A stretch of 64,000 nucleotides of DNA from Ahaetulla prasina (Eukaryota; Chordata; Lepidosauria; Squamata; Colubridae), in assembly GCF_028640845.1 (NCBI RefSeq), contig NC_080546.1, positions 33,607,020 through 33,671,019 of the forward strand, in the 5' to 3' direction. Position 1 is the first letter of the stretch; each line of letters starts with the position of its first letter. A program made the position numbers and the translations under genes. Of this stretch, positions 10,966 to 23,189 are shown one piece after another. The notes under the pieces were generated by a model. The model was not told the origin of the DNA. It saw only the letters and a program-made list of their open reading frames with translations, and did not search any database.

Positions 10966-11980
10966 TTGGTGGATTGTACATGCTGAAAAATCTAAACTTA
11001 TGGGTCTCTGAAGAACATTTAGAACAAAAAAAAATGTTTATTCAAAATAGCAAATTCAAACAAAATATACCACGGCATTTAAGTAAAATAATATGTCTTT
11101 TTAAGGCGAGAATGTAACATGTTCATTTGTGAGTGTATGCAATTAGAGTTTGATAAAATAAGTAGCACTGTGTTCTTCCTTTTCTGAGACAACTGTTTCC
11201 TGACTAATCAGAGACAGAAGAACAGCTTTAAATCTGCAGTCAGTTCAAGAAATTTAGAGATGTCAAATATGTGATCCTGTCTCCGAAACAGGAAAGCAAC
11301 TGACAAGTATGATTTCCAAAAAAAAAAAAAAAATCAATAGTACAATATTCATTCTTGGAATAGCTTTTGAATTTAAGTTTAGAAATATATGTATATATAT
11401 ATATCCCCATGTTTCTGATGTCATCCCCAAGGAGGCAAGTCTAGCAGACACATTGGTCAGCTTAGCCTTACCTTAAGACAAGTCTCTTTGATAGCTCTGT
11501 TTTGTAGTTAGCTTGATTTTAAATTCCCAAACAATGTTTGGATAGTGGCTTTTACTGTTTTCTATTTTTGTATTCTATTCAGTGTACTATCTAAATGGTA
11601 TTGATGTTGCTTTAAGTGACTTTATAATGTACTCTGAGAATTTTAACTTTGGAGTTCTTTATGGTGTTTGAACTTGGTTGTTTGCTTGCAGACATTTCAT
11701 GACCCAACTAGGTAACATTATCAGCATGAGTGAGTATGGGATTTAAAACACAATATTATTTCATGGTCAATCTCTGTCAATCTCTGATTTGTATAATCAC
11801 AAGATTATACATTGTATTATGTATTATGCCATGTCTACAAATGATTTTTTATTTGTAAGCATGGCATAATACAAAAACCGTATTATTGATTCACTGGGAA
11901 TTTGCATAGCACACTTATGTATGTGCAGATATGCGAGATGCATTATTTTATAAAATTTTATATTAAATACTATAGTAAGT
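10966..11980. other. no recognisable gene or repeat
   Basis: AT-rich. It contains a 15-bp A run at about 11319-11333, a TA-rich run at about 11389-11404, and a near-palindromic segment around 11816-11880 built on GCATGGCATAATAC-like words. No coding or element signature. Confidence 0.45.
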
Positions 11981-12056
11981 AGCAAGAGCACTTAGACTTA
12001 TATACCGCTTCACAGTGCTTTACAGCCCTCTCTAAGCGTTTTACAGAGTCAGCATT
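11981..12056 (-). repeat. SINE (family 2) 3' fragment
   Basis: Reverse-orientation 3' end: AGCAAGAGCACTTAGACTTA, ATACCGCTTCACAGTGC and CCTCTCTAAGCG match the 3' half of the SINE at 201-465. The head is missing. Confidence 0.75.
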
Positions 12057-12334
12057 TATTTTATTTTTTATTTATTTATTTGTCAAACATAACAGTATAT
12101 TTAAGTATAAGCATGAAATAACATACGAATTGGATACAATCAAAGGGAACATTAGGACAAGAACGGTAGGCATGCTGGTGCTCTTATGCACGCCCCTTAC
12201 AGATCTCTTAGGAATGGGGTGAGATCAATAGTAGATAGTCTTTGGTTAAAGCTTTGGGGATTTTGGGAAAAGACCACAGAGTCAGGTAGTGCATTCCAGG
12301 CATTAACAACTCTGTTACTGAAGTCATATTTTCT

Positions 12335-12591
12335 ACTGTGGTTCAGGCTGTAAGAAGCCTGTTATTAAACACAGCTGCCTGCAATTACTGCAGGTTCTAT
12401 TCCCACCAGGCCCAAGGTTGACTCAGCCTTCCATCCTTTATAAGGTAGGTAAAATGAGGACCCAGATTGTTGGGGGGGCAATAAGTTGACTTTGTATATA
12501 AATATACAAATAGAATGAGACTATTGCCTTACACAATGTAAGCCGCCCTGAGTCTTCGGAAAAGGGTGGGATATAAATGTAAAAAAAAAAA
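12335..12591 (+). repeat. SINE (family 1) inserted in the LINE
   Basis: Head with GTGGTTCAGGCTG, a B-box-like GGTTCTATTCCC near 12384-12395, body with GGTTGACTCAGCC, and the L2-like end GCCGCCCTGAGTCTTCGG followed by an A run. Flanks of the LINE resume at ATCAAGATTGG. Compared with other copies only about two bases of the LINE are lost at the junction. Confidence 0.9.
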
Positions 12592-13953
12592 ATCAAGATT
12601 GGAGCGGTTCACATTAAGTTTAAATCTATTGTGTGCTCGTGTATTGTTGCGATTGAAGCTGAAGTAGTCTTCAACAGGAACGACATTGTAGCAGATGATT
12701 TTATGAGTTATACTCAGGTCATGCCGAAGGTGGCGTAGTTCTAAATTTTTTAAACCCAGGATTTCAAGTCTGGTGGCATAAGGCATTTTGTTGTAATCAG
12801 AGGAGTGGAGAATTCTTCTTGTAAAATATTTCTGGACACGCTCAATTGTGTTAATGTTTGAAATGAGGTATGGGTTCCAGACAGACGAGCTGTATTCAAG
12901 AATTGGTCTAGCAAATGTTTTATAAGCTCTGGTTAGTAGTGTAGTATTTCTGGAGAAGAAGCTATGCAATATTAAGTTTACAACTCTTAAAGCCTTTTTT
13001 GCGATGTAGTTGCAGTGGGTTTTGGCACTTAGATTGTTTGATATGAACACTCCAAGGTCTTTGACGGGGTGAGGGTCATCTACATGATAATGTCCATCAA
13101 GCTTGTATTTAGTGTTCTGATTCTTTTTTCCAATGTGTAAGACAGAGCATTTTCTGATTGAGATTTGGAGTTGCCAATTTTTTGACCTTTCTGACACAAA
13201 GTCAAGGTCTTTTTGAAGGGTAGCTGCATTGTTGGTAGTGTTAAATAGTTTAACATCGTCGGCGAAGAGAACACAATTACTTATAATATGGTCACAGAGG
13301 TCGTTAATGTATAATATGAAGAGTGTTGGTCCTAGAACGCTGCCTTGGGGGACACCGCTATTGACAGGAGCAGGATTTGATAGGGCACTGCCTATTTTGA
13401 CCACTTGTTGTCTGTTTGACAGGAACGCTGTTATCCAATTATGGAGGGGTCCGGAGATGCTGTAGGATTTTAGTTTTAGAAGAAGCTTGTCATGTACCAC
13501 TGAGTTAAAAGCTTTACAGAAGTCTATGTAAATTGCATCTATTGCTTTGCCCTGATCAAGATTTGTAGTCCATATGTTTTTGCAGTGAAGAAGTTTTAAA
13601 TTGCAGGATAATTTTTTTCTGAAACCAAATTGTTTATTGGAGAGTAGGTTGTTTGTTTCAAGGTGGAGGGTGATGGATTGGTTGATAATTGATTCCATTA
13701 CTTTGCAGGTGACACAGCATAAAGAAATTGGTCTGTAATTTTCAACTAGGCTGGGGACTCCTTTTTTGAAGACAGGGATGACCATGGCTAGTGACCATAG
13801 TTTGGGAAGGGAACTGGTCCTGAAAGATTTTTCAAAGATTATGCTCAGGGATTTTGCTATAATAGTGGAAAGCTTTTTTAAGAAGTATGCACATAGACCA
13901 TCAGGTCCAATAGATAGAGATGGTTTCAGCCTGAGAAAGGGCCTTTTCAACAT
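12529..13953 (-). pseudogene. L3/CR1-type LINE reverse transcriptase broken by a SINE (474 codons)
   Basis: Most complete L3 RT in the window. Early motif SIGPDGLCAYFLKKL (about residues 14-28), FKKG followed by NYRPISL (about 63-79), the catalytic IYIDFCKAFNSVVHDKLL, SGVPQGSVLGPTLF and LFADDVKLF with both Asp present. The last 20 or so residues come from the SINE inserted at 12335-12591, so the true C-terminus is lost. Frame upstream of the first Met continues briefly toward 14086. The endonuclease is absent. The product would be a non-functional relic, although the catalytic residues are intact. Confidence 0.88.
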
Positions 13954-13983
13954 TATCTTCTGTGAAATCTATAAGTGTTAGAT

Positions 13984-14043
13984 CATTGCCCCCAACTTTC
14001 TGGTTCCTCATTTTACCAACCTTGGAAGGATAAAAGGCTGAGT
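13984..14043 (-). repeat. short SINE-like patch inside the LINE frame
   Basis: The 60 bases read ATTGCCCCCAACTTTCTGG ... GGATAAAAGGCTGAGT, matching the reverse complement of the SINE core, with LINE sequence on both sides. It lacks both SINE ends, so it did not arise by a normal SINE insertion. Confidence 0.6.
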
Positions 14044-14085
14044 ACTTGGTTATACATTTGGAAGGGGGAGATTTAGAGAAGAAAG

Positions 14086-14297
14086 CTTGCAATTACTGCA
14101 GGTTCTAGTCCCACCAGGCCCAAGGTTGACTCAGCCTTCCATCCTTTATAAGGTAGGTAAAATGAGAACCCAGATTGTTGGGGGCAATAAGTTGACTTTG
14201 TATATAAATATACAAATAGGATGAAGACTATTGCTAACATAGTGTAAGCCGCCCTGAGTCTTCGGAGAAGGGCGGGATATAAATGCAAATAAAAAAA
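14086..14297 (+). repeat. SINE (family 1), 5'-truncated
   Basis: Begins within the tRNA-like head at GCTTGCAATTACTGCAGG, carries the B box GGTTCTAGTCCC, and ends GCCCTGAGTCTTCGGAGAAG with ATATAAATGCAAAT and an A-rich tail. Confidence 0.85.
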
Positions 14298-14363
14298 TAA
14301 TAATTATAAATTAGATAAAGAGATAATATTTTGATCTGTCTAACTTTGGGGTATGGTGGTGGC

Positions 14364-14651
14364 CAGGGGTGAAATGCAGCAGGTTCTAACAGGTTCTGGA
14401 GAACCAGTAGTGGAAATTTTGAATAGTTCAGAGAATCGGCAAATACCAGAATGGGGAGGGAATGAGGATTTTGCAATATCCTTCCTCCAGGAGTGGGGAG
14501 AGAATGGGGATTTTGAAGTATCCTTCCCCTGGAGTGGGGTGGGAATGGAGATTTTGCAGTATCTTTCCCCTGCCACTCCCTCAAGCCACCCCCACCAAGC
14601 CACACCACGCCCACCAAGCCACGCCCACAGAACCAGTAGTAAAAAAAATTG
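14364..14651 (+). mobile_element. hAT-type nonautonomous element (ACCGGTT family)
   Basis: Left end CAGGGGTGAAATG and internal AACAGGTTCTGGAGAACC match the sister copies. The interior has imperfect repeats of a GGGGATTTTG-type phrase and CACGCCCACCAAGCC. GTGGTGGC occurs on both sides (14356-14363, 14652-14659), but the right inverted terminus is missing, so the end has decayed. Confidence 0.7.
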
Positions 14652-14689
14652 GTGGTGGCTGAAAATGCAGGAAAGCACTTGTTTGTAAT

Positions 14690-15040
14690 GATTATTTATG
14701 TATTAAATTTATATCTGCCTTTTTTACTATCCAAAGCAACTTTTGTCCTAATACATCAGACAACTCATTATGTTTCAGCCACATATGTAAGATAGAAACA
14801 ACACGTTCTTCAAATTCAGATGGTTTCATTAGCTATCTGCCTGGCTGGTTTGATCTGGCAGGGTTGGTGTGTGTTGATTTCCATTAATTTAAACAACATC
14901 CTCTATTGAGATCCCAGATTTTCTTTAAATACCCTCTGGTATGTGATTCTCCTTGAAATTTAGATTCTCCTCTCACTCTACTATTATTTGGAAGATGTAG
15001 CTATTCACCTAGGCCTTTAGTGAGGATGACCGATGTCCCC
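14690..15040. other. unannotated; possible L2-type tail near 14690-14735
   Basis: TTTATGTATTAAATTTATATC near 14695 resembles a reversed L2 3' terminus but is degraded. Otherwise no feature is seen. Confidence 0.35.
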
Positions 15041-15044
15041 TTTC

Positions 15045-15215
15045 TTCTTTTTTCTTGTTGGTTTTCTCTGCCATAATTGTGCCTTTGTTTTCTGTTGTTT
15101 TTGTGTTTTTTGTATTGTTCCTTGTTTTTAAATGTGTTTAATAATTTGTAAACCACCCAGAATCAATCGGAATTAGATGGTAGGTTAATGTTATGATTAT
15201 TAATATTAACAATAA
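15045..15215 (+). repeat. L2-type LINE 3' end, old
   Basis: T-rich 3' UTR ending AAACCACCCAGAATCAATCGG then a degenerate A-rich tail. It resembles the other L2 ends but is more diverged. Confidence 0.55.
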
Positions 15216-16935
15216 TAGTAGCAAGATGTAAAAATAGGATAGTTGTATGACAAAATATATTAAGATTGCATAAGGATGGAATATAACAAGAAAATCTGAG
15301 ATCGTACTGCCATTGAATTGGCTCAATTAAGAAGTATACAATCTCATTGGCTGCATTTGCACAACCCTTGGCTAAAATATGATTAATGTGTCTGGTTAAC
15401 ATAGCCAAGAATTTGCAAGTGTCATATTTACCTTTTTAATTTTTTTTCCAGTTTTCGATAAGCTAATTAGTTTATGGTTCATGTGTTTTATAAACTTGAA
15501 AATATGGTACTTTTTTCTGTTTTATTATTTTATCATTCAGAAGTGTTATATAAATTACCAAGAAAGAAGTCTATTTTTGTTTAACTTGTTTGCTTGTAAA
15601 AAAGCTGTCAGATATAAGATTTTCAATTTGAAATCTATAGATGCACTTGTCATAACGTTACATAAGGCTACAAACATTTAAGTATCTAAATTCTGTTGAA
15701 ATCAACAGAGAATTGCAAATATCAGGGGGAATTAATCTGCTTAATATACTAAAAGCTCAAGTATATTATGCATACTTTTCAGTGCATAATTAACTATTGA
15801 AATAATTTCCATTCTTTGAATAAAACTTAATTGTGTCTAGCTAACACCGGTTATTTTCAGGGGTCAGATCTATCTTACATTTATTTGTTTTTATCTCTTA
15901 GTAGAGATATTTGCATTGATTTTTATGAATGTACATATATTTTTTAACCATGAGAAATTGTGTGGTTCCTATTGAGCATTTTATTTAAGAAGTGTCACAA
16001 ACTGCTGTGGACATCCAAGCTTCTAAAGCACAGCAAAGCTTTAGAAAGAAGCAGAAAAAATAAAGCAAGAAAAAACCCCTCAGTCAAGGTATATAAGGTC
16101 TTTCCATCTTCATATTTCAAAACTTGATTCAATCTACAAGATACATTTCCCCCAGTTTTTATAAAGGAAAACGAATAAAGGACGCTTAGGCAAAATTCTT
16201 CAACCACTACTAATGATGTCATTATGCTTCTATTGCTTTTTAAAGAGTTACGAAGGCCAGATAACATGAAATGATGTTGACATTTGTTGATAGACTCTAA
16301 ATGCTAAATATTTTTATTATGCAAGAAGAATAAGTGGCTAAGACATTTTGTTCTGCAGGAGATATCCACTCAAATGCATTTGCAAAGTCCAAGCCATGCT
16401 TTGGCATTAGAACAAATTATGAGGATGTCTTTTATCTTTTTTTAAAAAAAAACCTATCTCCATAGATTTAAATGGCTCTACTCTTAGCTAACCGTGTACA
16501 TTTGTACAACCATACAACAAGCCAAAATTTGTTGATTTATTTTGTGTGATTTAACCACCACTTCAGTTCAAAAAGACTTTAGTTAGTTTACAGATACGAA
16601 TGATAAAATAAAATAACAATAATCAATACAAAGCATCACACTACATTACACACTGGTGCCAATTATTCAAAAAGTCTATTCCGAAAGACTCAAGTTTTTA
16701 CCAGTTTTCAGATTGCCACCAGAGTAGGCACTATCAGGTGGATCAGGTGAGAAAAATCTATGTAGAAAAGTGATATTTTACACACCAAAGTCCAAGCCAT
16801 CAGGATGCTATCCAGCATCTCATTATTCATGTGACTTGATTCTCCTGACTGATTATTAATTAATCATGCTGGGAACATCTCATTACTTGAAATGTGCCTT
16901 GTAGCTTATCTGTTTGAATCTACTTGATTGTAGAT
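15216..16935. other. no recognisable gene or repeat
   Basis: AT-rich sequence. A weak L2-like stretch on the minus strand is possible at about 16590-16730 (CACTTCAGTTCAAAAAG, CTATTCCGAAAGACTC), too decayed to assign. Confidence 0.4.
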
Positions 16936-16939
16936 TTCA

Positions 16940-17610
16940 GGAATGAAGTGTGGGAAGCCATGTGCCCCTTCTAGAAGAATGAAATATTCTGAGGAGTATT
17001 TAAAAAAGGCAGAATATTATGTTTCCCTAAACGAGAAATGGATAAACATGTTTTTTTTAGAAGCAGGAAGCAGACTCACTCTTAATAGCCCCCCCAGCAG
17101 ATATTTTGTGCCCATCAAAAAAGACTGGGCCAGCCTATCTACAAAACAAAAAGCCTTCAGCTCCCGGATGATGGGAGTAAGAAGAATAGGCCAGGATCCT
17201 TCAGGACATAATAGGATTAACCCACTACCATTTATCAGAAGATACAGAGTTCACAAACTCCTAAGGGTATTTCAGACATTGCATGATCCCCCAGAGCAGT
17301 CTAAACGTCAACCAAACCTGGGAGTTCAGAGAAACACCTAGGATTTGTATTTCCTCTTTTGCCTGTAGAGCCAGCTATAACCCCTACATGACCCCATAGG
17401 AACCTGACAACAGTCAATAGAATACATGTTCTTGCACAGGAACAGGAAGCTCAAGTGCAAAGCCCAAAAAAGGTATAAACCATCCCCCACTCTCAACTCC
17501 ATTTTGTCAGCTGACCCAGGACTACTGTTGGTTCTGTTCATCATTAAACCATTTTTCCAATCACCCTCCATGTTTTCAGTGTTTTTTTCCCAGCTTGGAA
17601 TTGAATCAGA
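16940..17610 (+). mobile_element. possible ERV/LTR relic
   Basis: A 132-codon + frame (16943-17341) of unknown identity is followed by promoter-like sequence: GGTATAAACC at about 17472-17481 and a polyadenylation-like ATTAAA at 17544-17549, about 70 bp apart, as in a retroviral U3/R arrangement. GC content is higher than the flanks. No terminal repeats or target duplication could be fixed, so ends are arbitrary. It may equally be unrelated sequence. Confidence 0.35.
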
Positions 17611-17802
17611 TGGATATTTCTTCCCACAGAAGCAACTTTAAATGTATATATTTTTTCTGTCTGAACTAGAGTATTAGAATGACTCTTCTGACCCATATAT
17701 CAAGGTATTCAAGTTACATTAAGTTATTCTGATACGCAAGACACATTTAATTATCTTTGCATTTTAATATTGGACTTGTTCTCTATGTGTAAATTCATAT
17801 GT

Positions 17803-18176
17803 TCATGATGACGAACCTATGGCATGGTGCCCAAAGTAGCACTTGAACCCATGTTGCCTGGCATGCACGGCCTTGCCTGTTTGTCTTCTGGTTTTTTGGC
17901 GCACATGCGCACGCAATGATCAGCTGTCCTTCATCTATGTGGCAGTGCCAAAAACCGGTGTGTGCATACACCCCGGCCAGCTGATTGTCAGGTGTGCATG
18001 CGCGTCAGAAGCCAATGTTCAGCTTTTCTGGAGCGTGATCCCTTTGTGTGCACAGCAGTGCTGAAAATCGGCAGGCGCATGTGCACTAGAACCCCAAAGC
18101 TCAGCTTTTCCAGAGGGCGGCCCTGACAAACACACACGCACATGTGACCTTTTTGGCACTGGGTACTACATCACTG
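17803..18176. mobile_element. hAT-type MITE, TSD TCATATGT
   Basis: Left terminus TCATGATGACGAACCTATG and right terminus TACTACATCACTG are a decayed inverted pair. The 8-bp TCATATGT flanks it perfectly (17795-17802 and 18177-18184). The interior contains several CGCACATGCGC-type words rich in alternating purine-pyrimidine. No coding capacity. Confidence 0.85.
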
Positions 18177-18184
18177 TCATATGT

Positions 18185-20360
18185 AGTCAAAGTACCTTGT
18201 GTGCATGAGAGAGCTGACACTGATCTGGGAGAAAACTCAATTTGCAAACAAATTTAAATTAGAAAAATCTAAAGGCATCACTAATCCAGAATACACTAGT
18301 GAGGACTGAGCATGCTTAGCATTGGTACAATTCTGTCACCTATTTGGTGAACAGTTATGGAAAAAAATATCCTAGGGCCTGAACAAAGCTATTCAACAAC
18401 AACGTTTGTACAATGTATTGCATTTGTAATGCATCCCGTATAAATAAAAATAATGTCCCAATGAGTCACACCCAATCCAACATAAACTCAAATGCATATA
18501 TATTGATAAAAATAATATAAACTACAGGAATTAGAAAGAACATATACATAAGATAACTAAAACCACCATCAGGATCTTAAGCGGAAGAACTGAACGGGCT
18601 TGAGACAAGAACCATATCAAAATCATACTGGTAGCAAAATATAGTGATGTCCTCCTAAGAAGAACTTAATCAAAGGTCCTTTCTTGAAAAGGCTCTTTGA
18701 TTTTTTGGAGATTGAGCAATTTGGATTAAATAATCAACACAGTGTCGTCACTTCGTGATGTAGAAACAGTTTCCTGAAATGGCCTCATCAGCCTATTTAA
18801 TAGGTGGCTGCTTCTGATGGAATATGCAGAAAATATGCACTCCTGATGCTTCATTTAATAGCACTAGGAATTTATATATATTACATAATTAATACTTCCT
18901 TCAGTCAGAAATTGATACCATAATAAATAATTCTTCAGAAAGCATATTTTCAGGGTCAGAACACCCAATGATAAATACTGTGTGGCATTTTGTTCCTACA
19001 AATGGAAAATATGACCTCATTGCACATACTATAATAAAATACATTTAAAAAAGTAAGCTGAATATAACAGACCACTAACTTTAGAACATACACATAGCAG
19101 AGATTTATACCACAATCCCAGTTACTTTGATTTTACAAATTTTCTCGGCAGAGAAATAATTCTTCCTGCAGTTGTTGCTAAAATATAATGAATTAAATTT
19201 GCAAGAGAGTTTGGCAAGGGTAATCAAAAAATACACTTCATATATAGTTTATTGTATGTTCATGGATTAATTTATTATCATAATTCCCACTTTAATGGAA
19301 ATAGTGGAATTCAGTCCAAGAAGATGAGAACTAGAAGTGATGTTTAAATACTGTTCTAAGCTTTGTAGAATGAAAATAGTCTTTTGCTATATTTTTAGTT
19401 CCTTGTTCTAGTACACAGTATAATTTATCATATAACCCTATTGTTAAAAATACTAATTTCTAATTAGGATGTTATCATGTGTGTTTGCTGGCAAAATTTG
19501 TTGGATTTTTGCTGGATGTGTTTGCTGGATGAGATATCAATGAAGGTGAAGTGCTTGGCACCAAGACCTTAATGTTATACGTTTCTGCTCCTTATAACTT
19601 GTGCTTCATAGAATAGAACCATTAACTACTGAAAGGAGAATATCATATTCACTTCATCTACGCATGCAACCAGACTTAGATAAAACTTTGTGTTAATAAA
19701 TACTTACTGAAAATATTACAATAGTTTGCTTGACACCCCAAAACAAGCAAAGAATCTGATCAATGCTACAATAAAATACTAATTCCAAAGTGCTTTACAT
19801 TTATATACGAGTGAGGGGGTCTGCTTGTGCAAAGCATCAAAATGTAATGAACAGTCAAGAACTGTCATCCATTGCTTTGTATTACCAGCTGAGTGGCCTT
19901 CAGAATAATGCAGTCTGGGATTATTGTTCTGTTTTAAAGTGCTAATATTAGCACAAAATATAATCACAATTATTTCAGATACTAATTGCATGCTCTCTTT
20001 TTGGCAATTGTCAATTGTCTTTGTAACATGCTTTATATAGGTTTAGATAAAGACTGTTAATAAGTGGTTTCAGAGGGCAAATCTTTGTGTGTTCTTCTGG
20101 TACAGCAGGTTATCAGGCTCCCAAGCTTTCTGAATATGTACTGAGGAATGTTGATACCGGGCAATGTGGGAGATGCTAATACTGAATATTTAGCAGGATT
20201 AATCCTAGGAGGGATTAATGAAGAGTATGCAAGTCCCTTAATTTGCTCTCCTTCCAACTGAAGTAGAGCAGAAACTTGGTAGCCAAAATAATGAATTAAA
20301 CAGTCTTAAAAATATGAAAATTAAAATTGAGAAACTCTAATTTATTGTAGATGTTTAAAA
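18185..20360. other. no recognisable gene or repeat
   Basis: About 2.2 kb of AT-rich sequence. A frame at 19779-19991 (-) shows no domain. Could be intronic; no exon could be called. Confidence 0.45.
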
Positions 20361-20615
20361 GGGCCTCTGGTGGCTCAGACTGTTAAGACAGTCTGTTATT
20401 AACACAGCTGCTTGCAATTACTGCAGGTTCAAGTCCCACCAAGCCCAAGGTTGACTCAACCTTCCATCCTTTATAAGGTAGGTAAAATGAGGACCCAGAT
20501 TGTTGGGGGCAATAAGTTGACTTTGTATATAATATACAAATGGATGAAGACTATTGCTTGACATAGTGTAAGCCGCCCTGAATCTTCGGAGGAGGGCGGG
20601 ATATAAATGCAAATT
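20361..20615 (+). repeat. SINE (family 1), near full length
   Basis: The cleanest copy. The tRNA-like head has TGGCTCAGACTG (A box, 20371-20382) and GGTTCAAGTCC (B box, 20426-20436). The core has TTGTTGGGGGCAATAAG. The tail GCCGCCCTGAATCTTCGG with ATATAAATGCAAAT resembles the L2 3' end, which implies retrotransposition by an L2-type enzyme. Confidence 0.92.
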
Positions 20616-22034
20616 TAAAAAAAAATCTTCCAGTGGAGGAAATTGTAAAGGCCCAAAACCACTTGGACCTGGTTTTGGGCTGCTTTTAGCCTCTGTGTGT
20701 GTGTATATATTGGGACAGGCTGAAGATTCAAGGTATCTTAAAACCTTTTTATAACCTCTCAAGTCTAGGGACTCAGCAAGCAGAAAATGGGTCAGTATAA
20801 GCTTGTTCACATGCCCCCGCCCGTCCTTGCCTGCCTTCTAAAGCCCCCATGTAACAAGTTTAAATAGTTGGCAAAACAATTATCTTTGTGAGCCCAGTGA
20901 AAATTGAGCCATATGCCTATTCATTTGTTCGCTGCTAACAAAGTCTCAGGAACAATTCAAAGTAACCTTATATCAGATAATAATTTTAGCACAAAATTTA
21001 ATTTTTGTACAAAAGAAATGCTAGTCTCTGTCAAATATCTCAAGTCTTATTTTTAAGAAAATAGAAAGTAGTTCTTTTGTGTCCCTGCTAATACAGTATT
21101 TTATAAAAGTCTGTTTAGCTTTACACGTATACTGCCAAAAGAATTTTTAGTTTGTGGCTTCTTGCAGTTATGACTTCCATCTGTTTCCCTTTATTCGTTT
21201 ATCATTCCGGATTCCAATTTTCCCCTTTTGGTTTGGGATGGTATTTTATAGAGATTTATTTTTTAAAAAAATAATCTCTGGTAGATTAGATTGAAAATGT
21301 ATGTAATTATATATTTGCAGTTGAAAGTTCAGGCTAGGACATTGAGCTGTATTGTCCCACAGTGTGGAGATTCCATTTTTGAATATTGTGATAACTGCTT
21401 ACTTTATAAATGTCTTTTTATCTATCTTTTAAAGTTGCTTTAACTAGCGGTTATTATATAATCCTCTAAAAAAAGCAATCCCTTGTCAGTTATATATTGC
21501 ATGAAGAAATTTATCTGTCTTGAACAACTGCTAGTCAATGCAATATTAATTGTCATTATTTATTCTTTCCAGAACTAGTCCAGAACATTTAATATGATAT
21601 CGTGCCTTTGTTTTGTGGCCCTTTTCCGTTACAAATAAAAGTTCCACCCTTTTAAGTATTTTAAAGGGAGATGTTCCACCTCCCTGACCAGATAGCTCTT
21701 TCTACAAATGAATAAGGCACTATGCTGGAATAAACATTCTGAGATATGATTTAAAATTGCACAAATATTTTCAAGTATAAACATATCAGAAATTTGTTTA
21801 ATAAAATTATGATGCTGTTTATTACCATTACCTCACATCAAATATGCTTTTTTTCACAAATACAGACCACTTCATTAAAAAAAAAGGTATTTTTTCATGG
21901 TTAATTATAAACTGTATCAACACAGTTATCAAGTTATGGTTGATTTTTCTCAAACTGCATATACCTCAGTGTTTCCTTACATTAAGTTTCATCTCTCTTT
22001 TGTTAACTTTTGCTTTAGGCTGAGGAATCATCCT
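20616..22034. other. no recognisable gene or repeat
   Basis: AT-rich; a short TG/TA run near 20694-20709. No supported feature. Confidence 0.45.
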
Positions 22035-22107
22035 GAACTATTATTTATTATGTATTTATTTATTTAATTATCCATAGTGACTCTTGACAGCATATAAATT
22101 TGCAGTG
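22035..22107 (-). repeat. possible L2-type 3' end fragment
   Basis: TTATTTATTATGTATTTATTT followed by a TATAAATTTGC-type end resembles a reversed LINE terminus, cut by the hAT-type element that follows. Confidence 0.35.
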
Positions 22108-22115
22108 GATCTGGG

Positions 22116-22252
22116 CAGGGATGGGATTCAAGTAATTTAACAAATGGTTCTCTGCCCTAATGATTTCTTCTAACAACCAGTTTGCCAAACTGCTCAGAAA
22201 GTTAACAACCGGTTCTCCCGAAGTGGTGCGAACTGGCTGAATCCCACCACTG
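22116..22252 (+). mobile_element. hAT-type MITE (ACCGGTT family), TSD GATCTGGG
   Basis: 137 bp between CAGGGATGGGATTCAAG and CTGAATCCCACCACTG. GATCTGGG is duplicated exactly (22108-22115, 22253-22260). The inside carries AACAACCGGTTCTC, the family hallmark. It has no coding capacity. Confidence 0.93.
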
Positions 22253-22260
22253 GATCTGGG

Positions 22261-23189
22261 CATTTGTTATGAATGAATTGAAGCTACTCAATGAATTTTG
22301 TTATTTCATGGTTCTTCTGATTTATTTATAACTCAATACCGACCCTTGGGAATCTCCTAACTCACTTTTCAGAATGCACTGCTAAGTCTCATATATGTAT
22401 TTCAATACTCTTAAAAAATTCTGAATAGTTGGTGTTAAAATCTTCATCTTGAAAATATGAGGATATTCTGTACAACTATAGTTTTGTTTTGATGCTTTGG
22501 CCAGCAACAAAGACCTTCCATCTCGGTTTAACTCAGAATCCTAAAATATAACAAATATTATCTACTTTGAAATTTCCAGATAGTGAAGTTACTATAATCA
22601 TTTTATTCTCATATGCATTAGGAAAAAAAATCTGAAATATGTAAGTACTTACATTAACTGTTTTTTAATCTAACAGACTTTGTTAACAAGAATGGATAAT
22701 ACTAATTTAATCATATTCTTACAAAATATTTAAACATTTTGAACGTGAGCAACCATAATTTTATATTGCCATGCCTAGTATCACAGCTAATTACTAAATA
22801 TAGTAAAGTCCCAGAAATAGAAAATTGCATTACTATATAAATTAGTAACTAGAATTTATACTTTCCATCCAAGTAATTGCCAATGCTTTTTAAAATAAAT
22901 GTTTGATCCAACTTGCTGGATGTTGAAATCATTCATTGGCTACTTACACGATCTAAGATCCTGGTGCCAAATTGATTTTAATTCCGTTTCTCTCATTTAT
23001 TCATGACTACATTTCAGTTCTGTTTGAAAGCAAAATAAATGGCTTTCTGCTCATAAAGGTGGTATGAACGACCTGTGCATTCAGCAGCAGCAGCAGCAGC
23101 TAAGCTCCCATTTGCAAGTACTTCAGTCTTAAAAGAGACATAACTGCTACCCAACTGACAAGACCTACTAATCTTTGATGCCCTGTAAC
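22261..23189. other. unannotated; (CAG)5 at 23084-23100
   Basis: AT-rich sequence without element signatures. A five-unit CAG/GCA run near 23084-23100 is the only simple repeat. Confidence 0.45.

Larger units (their letters stand above)
12057..14086 (-). mobile_element. L3/CR1-type LINE with nested SINE insertions
   Basis: Reverse orientation. The 3' UTR (12057-12334) carries the family signature around 12160-12215. A SINE (12335-12591) then interrupts the element. The RT frame follows (12593-13983), then a 60-bp SINE-like patch (13984-14043), then a short continuation of the LINE to 14086, where another SINE begins. It retains more RT than the copy at 8967-10435. Confidence 0.9.

Noticed and set aside
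14234..14688. Frames of 66-127 codons on both strands
   Set aside because: They cover a SINE and a hAT-type element with GGGGATTTTG-like repeats; no domain.
20361..20450. tRNA gene
   Set aside because: A and B boxes are present, but the sequence continues as a SINE and repeats many times in the window; a proper cloverleaf was not seen.
23084..23100. CAG trinucleotide expansion
   Set aside because: Five units only, not in a coding frame.
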